Positions 51,400 to 60,906 of a stretch of 64,000 nucleotides of DNA are shown piece after piece. The notes beneath the pieces are model-generated. The model ran no database searches. It saw only the letters and a list, made by a program, of their open reading frames with translations, and was not told the origin of the DNA. Position 1 is the first letter of the stretch; each line of letters opens with the position of its first letter. A program made the translations under genes and the position numbers. The stretch covers positions 3,348,001 through 3,412,000 of the forward strand of contig NZ_CP032543.1 of NCBI RefSeq assembly GCF_003610995.1, in the 5' to 3' direction. Source of the DNA: Streptomyces griseus subsp. griseus (GTDB lineage Bacteria; Actinomycetota; Actinomycetes; Streptomycetales; Streptomycetaceae).

Positions 51400-53853
51400 C
51401 TAGGAGGCGGCAGCCGGGTCCTGTGACGGCACCGACGGGCCACCGCCGCCCGGCGCCCCGCTGTCGTCCTCGCCCACGGCGATGCCGCGCCGCTTGGACA
51501 CGTAGACCGCGCCGACGATGACCACGACGGCGAAGACGGCCACCAGCGCCCGGATCCAGGGGTTCGCGTCCGCCCCGTAGCTGAACTGCACCACCGCGGG
51601 CGCGATGAGCAGCGCCACCAGGTTCATCACCTTCAGGAGCGGGTTGATCGCCGGCCCCGCCGTGTCCTTGAACGGGTCGCCGACCGTGTCACCGATCACG
51701 GTCGCGGCGTGCGCGTCGCTGCCCTTGCCGCCGTAGTGCCCGTCCTCGACGAGCTTCTTGGCGTTGTCCCAGGCCCCGCCGGAGTTGGCGAGGAAGACCG
51801 CCATCAGGGTGCCGGTGGCGATGGCGCCCGCGAGGTACGAGCCGAGCGCGCCGACGCCGAGGCTGAACCCGACCGCGATCGGCGCCAGGACCGCGAGCAG
51901 GCCGGGCGTGGCCAGCTCGCGCAGGGCGTCCTTGGTGCAGATGTCGACGACGCGGCCGTACTCCGGCTTCTCCGTGTAGTCCATGATCCCGGGGTGCTCG
52001 CGGAACTGCCGCCGGACCTCGTGGACGACCGCCCCGGCCGACCGCGAGACCGCGTTGATGGCGAGCCCGGAGAAGAGGAAGACGACCGCCGCGCCGAGGA
52101 TCAGGCCGACGAGATTGTTGGGCTGGGAGATGTCCAGGCTCAGTCCCAGCTCCCCCGCCCCGGCCCCCACGTCGGCGACCGCCGAGGCGATGGCGTCGCG
52201 GTAGGAGCCGAAGAGCGCGGCCGCCGCGAGAACGGCGGTGGCGATGGCGATGCCTTTGGTGATGGCCTTGGTGGTGTTGCCGACGGCGTCCAGGTCGGTG
52301 AGCACCTGGGCCCCGGCGCCGGTCACGTCACCGGACATCTCGGCGATGCCCTGGGCGTTGTCGGAGACCGGCCCGAAGGTGTCCATGGCGACGATGACGC
52401 CGACCGTGGTGAGCAGCCCGGTCCCGGCGAGCGCCACCGCGAAGAGCGCCAGCATGATCGACGTACCGCCCAGCAGGAACGCCCCGTAGACGCCGAGGCC
52501 GATCAGCAGGGCGGTGTAGACGGCCGACTCCAGGCCGATGGAGATACCGGCCAGCACCACGGTCGCCGGGCCGGTCAGCGAGGACTTCCCGATGTCCTGG
52601 ACCGGGCGGCGCTCGGTCTCGGTGAAGTAGCCGGTGAGCTGCTGGATCAGCGCGGCCAGGACGATGCCGATGGCCACCGCCACCAGGGCGAAGACCCGCG
52701 GGTCGCCGCCGTGTGTGGTGATCGCCTCGTCGGCGACCCCGGTCAGCTCGGCGTACGAGGACGGCAGATAGACGAAGGCCGCCACGGCCACCAGGACGAG
52801 GGAGACGACCGCGGAGATGAAGAAGCCCCGGTTGATCGCGGTCATCCCGCTGCGGTCGGCGCGGCGCGGGGCGACGGCGAAGATCCCGATCATCGCGGTG
52901 ACGACGCCGATCGCCGGGACCATCAGGGGGAAGGCCAGGCCGGAGTCGCCGAAGGCGGCCATGCCGAGGATGAGTGCGGCGACGAGCGTCACGGCGTACG
53001 ACTCGAAGAGGTCGGCGGCCATGCCGGCGCAGTCACCGACGTTGTCGCCCACGTTGTCGGCGATGGTTGCGGCGTTGCGCGGATCGTCCTCCGGAATGCC
53101 CTGCTCCACCTTGCCGACTAGGTCGGCGCCCACATCGGCGGCCTTGGTGAAGATCCCGCCACCGACCCTCATGAACATGGCGATCAGCGCAGCCCCGAGG
53201 CCGAAGCCTTCCAGCACCTTGGGCGCGTCGGCCGCATAGACGAGCACCACACAGGAGGCACCGAGCAGTCCGAGCCCCACCGTGATCATTCCGACCACAC
53301 CACCGGTACGGAAGGCGATTTTCGTCGCCCGGTGCGAAACGGTGGTGAGATCCCTTTCCGGTTCACCTTCCGCCGGCGTCGCCTCACGCGCGACGGCGGC
53401 CACGCGCACATTGCTCCGTACGGCGAGTCGCATACCGATGTATCCGGTCACCGCCGAGAAAAGCGCACCCACCAGGAAGAAGAGCGAACGCCCCGCGCGC
53501 TGCGACCAGTTGTCGGCCGGCAACACCAGCAACAGGAAGAACACGATCACGGCGAACACGCCGACCGTCCGCAGTTGCCGGGACAGATAGGCGTTGGCGC
53601 CCTCCTGGACCGCCGCGGCGATCTCCTTCATACGCTCGGTACCCTCGCCGGCCGCCAGCACCTGGCGCACCAGCAGCCGGGCGACGATGAGCGCGGCGAC
53701 GGCGACGACCGCCACGATGATGACGATCAGCCGGTTGTCGTCGGTGAGGACCGCCGCCGCGAGGGAGACGGGCCCGTCGGAAAGTGCGGATTCTTGCGTC
53801 GGTGCAGCCATTGCGGCCGGTGCAGCCATTGGGGTGGTGAAGAACTCCGCCAT
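51400..53853 (-). CDS. hppA: Membrane-bound proton-translocating pyrophosphatase
   Basis: 817 aa, about 16 membrane helices. ATG 53853 has AGGAGG 5 nt upstream. Substrate-site segments [40 protein letters not shown]-like (here [19 protein letters not shown]) and the C-terminal [19 protein letters not shown] are intact. Couples PPi hydrolysis to H+ export. The AxxxA/K residue that sets potassium dependence was not assigned. Confidence 0.96.
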   Translation of the reverse strand: [817 protein letters not shown]

Positions 53854-54309
53854 ACGTCCTCCTTGACGCTCAGCGCTCAAGACGTGGACGGATTGTAGGG
53901 AGCGGAACCTGATCAAAACAGTGGTCGGGAAGAGAATTGATCGCACTCCTCCCAACGCCGAAAGATCGACGGAGGCATTTCCCCGAATGCAGTAACGGAG
54001 CAGGTGCATTACCCAGGCGCATTACCCGGCCGCATTACGGGAGAGGCAGCGCGGAACCACAGGGAAAAGCCCTGCTCAGCAGGGCCTGGAAAAGTAAACG
54101 GAGAGTCGCCGTTATGCCGCCGCCGTACCGGACACCTGCATGGCGCCGCCGCGCAGGACCGCATGCCTCAAGGGCGGGCCGGGCACCTCACGGGCAGGCC
54201 GCACGGTCAGGTCCGGGCCCCGCACGCCTCAAGGGCGGGCCGCACGAACAAGGCCGGGTCCCGCTCGTTTCAAGGACAGGCCACACGCCTCAAGGCTGGG
54301 GCGGACGCC
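53854..54309. other. Intergenic region hppA / anti-sigma gene
   Basis: 456 bp, containing the presumed hppA promoter on the left and a degenerate tandem repeat on the right (54165-54303). Confidence 0.6.
54165..54303. repeat. Degenerate tandem repeat (about 20/61 bp)
   Basis: GCCTCAAGG recurs at 54165, 54226 and 54287, exactly 61 bp apart, and weaker units (CCTCACGGGCAGGCC, TTTCAAGGACAGGCC) fall about 20 bp after or before. Between the anti-sigma stop and the hppA promoter. Role unknown. Confidence 0.7.
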
Positions 54310-54762
54310 TCAGCGGCGTACCGCGGCCAGGGCCGTCGGCCAGCTCATACGGATGGTTCCGCCCTCCGCACCGGACCGGACCTCCACGTCGTCGACGAGG
54401 CCGCTGATGACCGCGAGGCCCATCTCGTCCTCGCCGCCGTCGCCCTCGGGCTCGTCCGGACCTCCGGAGGCGCCGCTGCGCGCTCCGGGCGCGGCGGACC
54501 CGCTCGCGGGGTCGGGGACACCGTCCCCGACCTCGATGGAGAACGCCTTCTCCTCCTCGGTCAGCACCACGCTGACCGGCGCGGTGATGCCGTGACTGCG
54601 GTGCAGCCCCACGGCACGGCTGCACGCCTCACCGACGGCGAGCCTGACCTCGTCGAGCACGGCCTCGTCGACGCCGGCCCGGCGCGCCACGGCGGCCGCC
54701 ACGAGGCGAGCCGTCCTGACATGTTCGGGCTGGGCGCTGAAGCGGAGTTCAACGGTGGCCAT
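54310..54762 (-). CDS. Anti-sigma factor, HATPase-type serine kinase (BldG partner)
   Basis: 150 aa from ATG 54762 (GGGGGAT upstream). GHKL fold: N box LDEVRLAVGEACSRAVG, G1 box VGDGVPDP, G2-like DEMGLAVISGL. An acidic, low-complexity insert lies between G1 and G2. Directly downstream of bldG as in other Streptomyces, where the pair controls sigma factors for development and antibiotic production. Confidence 0.92.
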   Translation of the reverse strand: MATVELRFSAQPEHVRTARLVAAAVARRAGVDEAVLDEVRLAVGEACSRAVGLHRSHGITAPVSVVLTEEEKAFSIEVGDGVPDPASGSAAPGARSGASGGPDEPEGDGGEDEMGLAVISGLVDDVEVRSGAEGGTIRMSWPTALAAVRR

Positions 54763-54936
54763 GCGATCCCCCTGGGACGTTCGGGCGTACGCGTCAGAGG
54801 CCCCGGGCCTTGAGCCCGGCACCCCTGCTCTCCTCCGGAACCGACAAGATCGACAAAGCCGACAGCCGGCCCGAAGGCCGACCGTCTGCCCGCCGCGGCC
54901 CGGTCGCTGCCGCTGTCGGTCCGTTCACTGCCTGAC

Positions 54937-54956
54937 GACCGGCCCGGGGGCCGGTC
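54937..54956 (-). terminator. Hairpin between bldG and anti-sigma gene
   Basis: GACCGGCCC (54937-54945) / GGGCCGGTC (54948-54956). Could partly terminate after bldG, giving both mono- and bicistronic transcripts. Confidence 0.6.
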
Positions 54957-54969
54957 GGGAAAACCGACC

Positions 54970-55311
54970 TCAGTCGGTGGCGGCGACGGCCTCGTCGACC
55001 GTGGTGTGAATCGGGAACACCTTGGTCAGGCCCGTGATCCGGAAGATCTTGAGAATGCGCTCCTGGTTGCAGACCAGGCGCAGCGAGCCCTCATGGGCCC
55101 GGACACGCTTCAAGCCGCCCACGAGCACGCCGAGACCGGTGGAGTCGAGGAAGTCGACACCTTCCATGTCGACAACCAGGTGGTAGCTGCCGTCATTCAC
55201 CAACTCGACCAACTGCTCGCGCAGCTTGGGCGCGGTATACACATCAATCTCGCCACCGACCTCGACAACCGTACGGTCGCCAACATTGCGAGTCGACAGG
55301 GACAGGTCCAC
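54970..55311 (-). CDS. bldG: Anti-anti-sigma factor BldG
   Basis: 113 aa STAS protein. The phosphorylatable Ser is in [14 protein letters not shown]; the start [20 protein letters not shown] is the Streptomyces BldG sequence. Needed for aerial growth and antibiotic production in the genus, so it may also influence the clusters here. Divergent from the helicase gene. Confidence 0.96.
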   Translation of the reverse strand: MDLSLSTRNVGDRTVVEVGGEIDVYTAPKLREQLVELVNDGSYHLVVDMEGVDFLDSTGLGVLVGGLKRVRAHEGSLRLVCNQERILKIFRITGLTKVFPIHTTVDEAVAATD

Positions 55312-55390
55312 GGATCCTCCAGCACCTTGCTATCGAGCGGTCGCCCCTCGGTCTCCCCGACGGAGGCCAGGGGACGGATCGCCAGCCGCG

Positions 55391-57883
55391 ATGGCATTCA
55401 ATCACTTACCAGCAGCCATGCACGACGCCTTGGGACCATTGTCCGTCACGCCAGTGACACACTCGGTGCCGATGGCCAAGAATCACCGTCCCGGACGACC
55501 ACCCGAGAGTGGGGACATGCGCCCCTCTCCCGCCATGATCCTCGACCGGCTCGCCACAGGGGCGGGCCGGGCCGCGCGCATCACTCATACGGAGCACCTG
55601 CCCCCTAGATCGGGAACCCATGCCATCTGGCCGGATCGCATCCGGCCAGAAGTGATCTCGGCGATCGAAAGAGCCGGAATCGACCATCCGTGGGCCCACC
55701 AGGCCACCGCCGCCGAGCACGCGCTGGACGGCGAATCGGTCGTGATCGCCACCGGCACGGCGTCCGGCAAGTCGCTCGCCTACCTCGCCCCGGTCCTCAG
55801 CACCCTGCTGGCGGGCTCCGAGGCGCCGAACGGCCGCGGGGCCACGGCTCTGTACCTCGCCCCCACCAAGGCGCTGGCCGCCGACCAGCGGCGCTCCGTG
55901 AAGGCCCTGGCGGCGCCCCTGGGCAACGCTGTACGGCCTGCGGTCTACGACGGCGACACCCCGGTCGAGGAACGCGAGTGGGTGCGGCAGTACGCGAACT
56001 ACGTCCTGACCAACCCCGACATGCTGCACCGCGGCATCCTGCCGTCCCACCCCCGGTGGTCCTCCTTCCTGCGCGCGCTGCGGTTCGTCGTGATCGACGA
56101 GTGCCACACCTACCGGGGCGTCTTCGGCTCCCATGTCGCCCAGGTCCTGCGCAGGCTGCGCCGCCTCTGCGCCCGCTACGGGGCCGACCCGGTCTTCCTG
56201 CTCGCCTCCGCCACGGCGGCCGACCCATCGGTCGCCGCCGGGCGCCTGACGGGCCTTCCGGTCAGGGAGGTGTCCGACGACGCCTCCCCGCGCGGCGAGC
56301 TGGTCTTCGCCCTCTGGGAGCCTCCGCTGACCGATCTGCACGGCGAGAAAGGCGCGCCCGTACGCCGTACCGCCACGGCCGAGACCGCCGACCTGCTCAC
56401 CGATCTGACCGTCCAGGGGGTCCGCTCGGTCGCCTTCGTACGTTCCCGGCGCGGCGCCGAACTGATCTCGGTCATCGCCAAGGAACGTCTGGCGGAGGTG
56501 GACCGCTCCCTGCCGAAGCGGGTCGCCGCCTACCGTGGCGGCTACCTCCCGGAGGAGCGCCGCGCCCTGGAACGGGCCCTGCACTCCGGTGAGCTCCTGG
56601 GGCTGGCGGCCACCACCGCCCTGGAACTGGGCATCGACGTCTCCGGCCTCGACGCCGTCGTCATCTGCGGCTACCCGGGCACCCGGGCCTCCCTCTGGCA
56701 GCAGGCGGGGCGCGCCGGCCGGTCGGGGCAGGGCGCCCTGGCCGTGCTCGTCGCCCGGGACGATCCGCTGGACACCTATCTGGTGCACCACCCGGAGGCG
56801 CTGTTCCGGCAGCCCGTGGAGTCGACCGTGCTGGACCCGGACAACCCCTACGTCCTGGCCCCCCATCTGTGCGCGGCCGCCGCCGAGCTGCCCCTCACCG
56901 AGCCCGACATCGCGCTCTTCGGACCCGCCGTGCCTGAGCTGCTGCCCCAGCTGGAGGCCGCGAAGCTGCTGCGCCGGCGGGCGTCCGGGTGGCACTGGAC
57001 CCGCCGCGAGCGGGCCGCCGACCTCACCGACATCCGGGGCGGGGGCGGACGCCCCGTACAGATCGTGGAGGAGTCCACCGGGCGCCTGCTGGGCACGGTC
57101 GACGCGGCCGCGGCCCACACCGCCGTCCACGAGGGCGCCGTCCACCTCCACCAGGGCCGCACCCACCTGGTCCGGAAACTGGATCTGGAGGACTCCGTCG
57201 CCCTGGTCGAACAGGCAGACCCCCCGTACTCCACCGTCGCCCGCGACACCACCGCCATCTCCGTCCTGGAGACCGACACCGAGATCCCCTGGGGCCAGGG
57301 GCGGCTCTGCTACGGCTCCGTCGAGGTCACCAACCAGGTCGTCTCCTTCCTCCGCCGCAAGCTGATGACCGGTGAGGTCCTGGGCGAGACCAAACTCGAC
57401 CTGCCGCCCCACACCCTGCGCACCCGGGCCGTCTGGTGGACGGTCACCGAGGACCAACTCGACGCCGCCCGGATCAACCCGGAGATCCTCGGCGGCGCCC
57501 TCCACGCGGCCGAGCACGCGTCGATCGGCCTGCTCCCGCTCTTCGCCACCTGCGACCGCTGGGACATCGGCGGCGTCTCGATACCGCTCCACCCGGACAC
57601 CCTGCTGCCGACGGTCTTCGTCTACGACGGCCACCCGGGCGGCGCGGGATTCGCCGAACGCGCCTTCCACACCGCCCGTACGTGGCTGACGGCGACCCGT
57701 GAAGCCATCGCCTCCTGCGAGTGCGAGGCGGGCTGCCCCTCCTGCATCCAGTCCCCCAAGTGCGGCAACGGCAACGAACCCCTGCACAAACGCGGCGCCG
57801 TACGCCTGCTCACCGAACTCCTCAACGGAGCTCCACCGGAAGCGCCACCAGAGGCGCAGCAGGAGGACCGGCCCGGGACCTGA
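55391..57883 (+). CDS. DEAD/DEAH-box helicase with C-terminal DUF1998 (MrfA-like)
   Basis: 830 aa from ATG 55391. Motif I ATGTASGKSLAY, motif II DECHTYRG, motif III SATAADP, motif VI QQAGRAGRSGQ. C-terminal Cys cluster CECEAGCPSCIQSPKCGNGN binds zinc as in MrfA/YprA repair helicases. No good ribosome site at 55391; the start follows the family N-terminus. In actinobacteria it neighbours the Tad genes, as here. Confidence 0.92.
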   Translation: MAFNHLPAAMHDALGPLSVTPVTHSVPMAKNHRPGRPPESGDMRPSPAMILDRLATGAGRAARITHTEHLPPRSGTHAIWPDRIRPEVISAIERAGIDHPWAHQATAAEHALDGESVVIATGTASGKSLAYLAPVLSTLLAGSEAPNGRGATALYLAPTKALAADQRRSVKALAAPLGNAVRPAVYDGDTPVEEREWVRQYANYVLTNPDMLHRGILPSHPRWSSFLRALRFVVIDECHTYRGVFGSHVAQVLRRLRRLCARYGADPVFLLASATAADPSVAAGRLTGLPVREVSDDASPRGELVFALWEPPLTDLHGEKGAPVRRTATAETADLLTDLTVQGVRSVAFVRSRRGAELISVIAKERLAEVDRSLPKRVAAYRGGYLPEERRALERALHSGELLGLAATTALELGIDVSGLDAVVICGYPGTRASLWQQAGRAGRSGQGALAVLVARDDPLDTYLVHHPEALFRQPVESTVLDPDNPYVLAPHLCAAAAELPLTEPDIALFGPAVPELLPQLEAAKLLRRRASGWHWTRRERAADLTDIRGGGGRPVQIVEESTGRLLGTVDAAAAHTAVHEGAVHLHQGRTHLVRKLDLEDSVALVEQADPPYSTVARDTTAISVLETDTEIPWGQGRLCYGSVEVTNQVVSFLRRKLMTGEVLGETKLDLPPHTLRTRAVWWTVTEDQLDAARINPEILGGALHAAEHASIGLLPLFATCDRWDIGGVSIPLHPDTLLPTVFVYDGHPGGAGFAERAFHTARTWLTATREAIASCECEAGCPSCIQSPKCGNGNEPLHKRGAVRLLTELLNGAPPEAPPEAQQEDRPGT

Positions 57884-57915
57884 CGGACCAGACCTGATCC
57901 GTCAGGTCCCGGGCC
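57870..57915. terminator. Strong bidirectional terminator helicase / TlpA-like gene
   Basis: 18-bp perfect stem (57870-57887 / 57898-57915), 10-nt loop. The helicase stop codon lies inside the left arm. Serves both convergent genes. Confidence 0.88.
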
Positions 57916-57983
57916 CTCACGGTTCAGACTTGAGATCCGACGGTTCGGAACGGCACAGCACAGGCCCGGAACGGCAGCACGGA

Positions 57984-58544
57984 TCAGGCCGGCAACAGCG
58001 GCGTGACCAGCTTCTTCAGCTCCGCCTCGCCGATCGCCCCGATCCGGGTCGCCGCGATCCGCCCCTCGGGGTCGACGACGATGGTGAACGGGTAGCCGAC
58101 GGTGCTGACCACGCCCTTCGGAAGGCGGAGAAGCTGCCGCCCCTGCGGGTCGTGCAGGCTCGGATAGACGAGCGCGGTGTCCTTCTCGAAGGCACGCGCC
58201 GCCCCGACCGAGACATCCGCGTTGACCCCGACCACCCGCAACCCCTTGGCCCGCAGCTCCTCGTGCACCCGGGAGAGGCCGGGAGCCTCCGCACGGCACG
58301 GGCCGCACCACGACGCCCAGGCGTTGACCACGACAACCTTGCCCCGCAGCCCCTTGAGGCTGACCCGGCCGTCGCCGTCCACGCGCTCACCCGCCAGCTC
58401 CGGCATCGCCGGACGGTCAGCAGGGGCGAAGGACTTCAGCGGCCCGGGCCTGCGGGCGTCGTCCACCGGCGAAGGGGAGGCCGAGCATCCCGCCAGCGCG
58501 GCAAGGAGAAGGACCGCCGCACATGAGGCTCGTAGCGCTTTCAC
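57984..58544 (-). CDS. TlpA/ResA-like thioredoxin lipoprotein
   Basis: 186 aa from GTG 58544 (the frame is open to ATG 58583). Signal ALRASCAAVLLLAALAGC with lipobox; thioredoxin active site NAWASWCGPCRAE; cis-Pro region GYPFTIVVDPEGR. Extracytoplasmic thiol-disulfide reductant, often for cytochrome c maturation. Confidence 0.9.
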   Translation of the reverse strand: MKALRASCAAVLLLAALAGCSASPSPVDDARRPGPLKSFAPADRPAMPELAGERVDGDGRVSLKGLRGKVVVVNAWASWCGPCRAEAPGLSRVHEELRAKGLRVVGVNADVSVGAARAFEKDTALVYPSLHDPQGRQLLRLPKGVVSTVGYPFTIVVDPEGRIAATRIGAIGEAELKKLVTPLLPA

Positions 58545-58583
58545 GCTCGCCGATGATGCCACCGTCGCCTCCGGGCTCCGCAC

Positions 58584-58757
58584 GACAAGACGCAGCGGTG
58601 GACGCTCAAGCGGCTTTCCAAGAACAAGTCGCTGTTCACCATCAAGAACGACAAGTCCGGGAAGTGCCTGGTCGTCGGCGCCAAGAGCCGACTGCTACAG
58701 AGCACCTGCAACTCGGCGAAGAAGAGCCACCAGTGGGCCTATCGGCGATTCGAAGGT
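58584..58757 (+). pseudogene. Ricin-type lectin domain fragment
   Basis: In one frame, DKTQRWTLKRLSKNKSLFTI, KNDKSGKCLVVG and a QSTCNSAKKSHQWAYR end with QxW-like repeats match the end of a RICIN domain. No start or signal sequence; the frame then runs into unrelated sequence. A decayed secreted-protein gene. Confidence 0.5.
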
Positions 58758-58865
58758 CTCCAGCAGGTCGGCGGGCAAGGCCATCGCCTGCTCTTGGCGC
58801 ACTTGGCCAGCACCAGCCGAGCGTTGTTCTTCTTGCCGCCGCTCGTGGAAAGGCATTTGCCCGGC

Positions 58866-59000
58866 CTACACCCGCTCCAGCCGAGTGTGCGCGTACGGGT
58901 CCTTCGCCTGGGGCGCAGCGGCCTGTGCGGGTGCCGAAAGGGCCGCCAACGACCCTGCCGTGAGCGCGGCCGGTACGAGCGATCCGGTCGCCTTACGCAT
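58866..59000 (-). pseudogene. Signal-peptide fragment of a secreted protein
   Basis: 44 codons: MRKATGSLVPAALTAGSLAA..., with an AQA-A type cleavage site, then a short mature part ending at TAG (58866). Purine-rich GGGGGGG upstream. Looks like the start of a secreted protein cut short; a functional secreted peptide of about 18 residues cannot be excluded. Confidence 0.45.
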
Positions 59001-59494
59001 CGAGGCCCCCCCTTCATGCAGGAACAAAAGACTGAGCGTCCGAAACTAGGGGTGAACTCCATTCCGTTACCAGGTCCTTTCGGGAGGTGTCCAAAGGGGC
59101 ATTGCCTCAAAGGGACGGAGGAAAGACCCCCATGCGCTGCGGTGTGACCGGGCTCGGGCCCACCGTGGACCCCTGCTTCGCGGCCGAAGGCGTCGACTGG
59201 GTCGTCGACACCGCGCGATCCAGCGACAACAAGAAGGTGATCGTCACCTATGGCCGCCCCCGGCCACCGAGGTCACCGTCACCCACTCCCTGAAGGCGGC
59301 CGACGAGGTCCTCGTGGAGCTCTCGGCCCTCATAGCACCGATACCGCAGACCTCGGAGTGCATCCGGTCGTAGCGAACTCCCACCACTCCGAGGCGACCT
59401 GAACTCTCCTCCTGTCGCGCACCGCCCGAAAGGCGGCACCGAACCGGCCATGCCCGCGCCCGCCCTTGCTACGGCACGGGTGCGGCGGCCGCCC
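59001..59494. other. Decayed intergenic stretch
   Basis: About 490 bp without a convincing intact gene. A frame fragment with VDWVVDTARSSDNKKVIVTY, changing frame near 59258 and ending about 59373 (ECIRS then TAG), suggests a lost small protein gene. Confidence 0.4.
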
Positions 59495-59842
59495 TCATGC
59501 GGCAGCAGGCCCCCGGTGACGGCCAGCTGCCGCCCCCTGGTGTCGCGAGCACGAGGGATCGTCACACAGCACGTCATGCGCCAGAGCCGACACGATCGTT
59601 GCCTGCGTCCGCGTCTCCTGACCGATCTTGCCCACGATGTTCGCGATATGCGCCTTGACCGTCCTGTCCGCTATCCCCAGCTCCCGCGCCAACTGCCTGT
59701 TGCCCAGGCCCGTACCGAGCTGGAGAGGCACTTCCTTCTCCCGGTCGGTGAGGCTCTCCAACCGCCATGCGGCGCTCCTGGGGTCCTGCCCCGTACCCAG
59801 GTATGGACAAGGTGTTTCCACTGCCTCGGACCGTGTGGTCAT
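59495..59842 (-). CDS. Small LuxR-type HTH protein
   Basis: 115 aa. HTH: ESLTDREKEVPLQLGTGLGN, RQLARELGIADRTVKAHIAN. No receiver or sensor domain; an unusual Pro in the first HTH helix (EVPLQL instead of EVLxLL). Could be a stand-alone regulator or the remains of a larger one. Confidence 0.7.
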   Translation of the reverse strand: MTTRSEAVETPCPYLGTGQDPRSAAWRLESLTDREKEVPLQLGTGLGNRQLARELGIADRTVKAHIANIVGKIGQETRTQATIVSALAHDVLCDDPSCSRHQGAAAGRHRGPAAA

Positions 59843-59984
59843 TCCGGCCCTCCCTGATCTCCGCTCCCTACCAGCAGACGCCTGTGGCCTGGTGATGCCA
59901 GAGATCGTTTTCTACCGTACCGCCCGTCTCTGACGTCAGCGCGGGCCATTACCAGGCGCCAGAGATCGCTTCACACCCGCGGCA

Positions 59985-60491
59985 TCACCCTTTCAGGAGG
60001 GGCTCGGCCGGAGGGGCGGCCCGAGCCCGGACAGCCGGTGAGTAGCGCCCGAAGTCCGACCGGGCAACCACGTCGGCGATACCCCCGTGCACCGCGCAGC
60101 GGACGAGCACCGCCTTCTGGGCCAAGGCCACCTTCAAAGCCGCCCCGCACGCGACCTCCTGCCCCTCCAACACCCGGTCCGCAGCCGCCAGGGCCGCCAG
60201 ATCCGCCGCACCACCGGCCCGGTGACGTGCGGTCACGGCCTGCCCCAGCTCAAGCACGAGGGCGAACACCGCGCACAGGGCCACCGTGGTGACAGCCACC
60301 CACACCGTGGCCACCCCCCGATCCCCTCCCCAGGGCCGCCCTCCACCCGGCCGCCCACCCCGGGCCGGGGTGCGGAACCGGTCCCAGAACTCCTCCCGGC
60401 GGCGCGGCCAACACCCGCCCGGCCGGGGCTCATCGGCTTCACAGCACAACACCTCCCACCGTGTCCTCGGCCAAGGCAGCCGCCTCGGCAC
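59985..60491 (-). CDS. TadE/TadG-like pilus assembly protein (Rv3654c-like)
   Basis: 168 aa. GDRGVATVWVAVTTVALCAV is the Tad-type N-terminal membrane segment with the basic-GxA cleavage context, followed by RHRAGGAADLAALAAADR. Overlaps the upstream TadE gene by 53 bp if started here; a later start is possible. Confidence 0.8.
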   Translation of the reverse strand: MPRRLPWPRTRWEVLCCEADEPRPGGCWPRRREEFWDRFRTPARGGRPGGGRPWGGDRGVATVWVAVTTVALCAVFALVLELGQAVTARHRAGGAADLAALAAADRVLEGQEVACGAALKVALAQKAVLVRCAVHGGIADVVARSDFGRYSPAVRARAAPPAEPLLKG

Positions 60492-60906
60492 GCAGCGTCA
60501 GGGCCAGGGCCGCCGGCCCCGGAGTCGGCGCCTCCACCGTTACGCGCCACATCTCCCCGGCCCTTCCCACCGAGACCCGGGCCCCACCGGGCGCGGCATC
60601 GCGCGCGGCCGCCAGCACCGCCGCCTCCGGTTCCGAACGGGCCACGGCCCGGGCCCCCGCCCTCGCCGCGTCCACGCACCGAATCTGGGCCGAGGCCGCC
60701 GCCAACGCCCAGAGCAGCGCCATGGCGAAGGCCACCAACACCGGAATGACCACGGCCGCCTCCGCCGTAACTGCCCCACGGTCCCGAAGCCCCCACGCTC
60801 TCCGGCGCCGGATCCCGGTCTCGGAACCCCTGGCTCTGCTCCGAGGCCGGACCCCGGTCTCAGGCCCCCTCCTCCGGTGACCGGCCCCGGCCTCAGAACT
60901 TCGCAT
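60439..60906 (-). CDS. TadE-like pseudopilin
   Basis: 155 aa. RDRGAVTAEAAVVIPVLVAF (TadE motif with Glu after the cleavage-like Ala), followed by VDAARAGARAVAR. Arg-rich N-terminal 40 residues may reflect a start placed too far upstream. Overlaps the DUF4244 gene by 14 bp. Confidence 0.82.
   Translation of the reverse strand: MRSSEAGAGHRRRGPETGVRPRSRARGSETGIRRRRAWGLRDRGAVTAEAAVVIPVLVAFAMALLWALAAASAQIRCVDAARAGARAVARSEPEAAVLAAARDAAPGGARVSVGRAGEMWRVTVEAPTPGPAALALTLRAEAAALAEDTVGGVVL

Noticed and set aside
48070..51426. Rightward 1118-codon frame opposite methyltransferase and lipoprotein
   Set aside because: Antisense shadow without motifs; the leftward genes have starts, signals and catalytic motifs.
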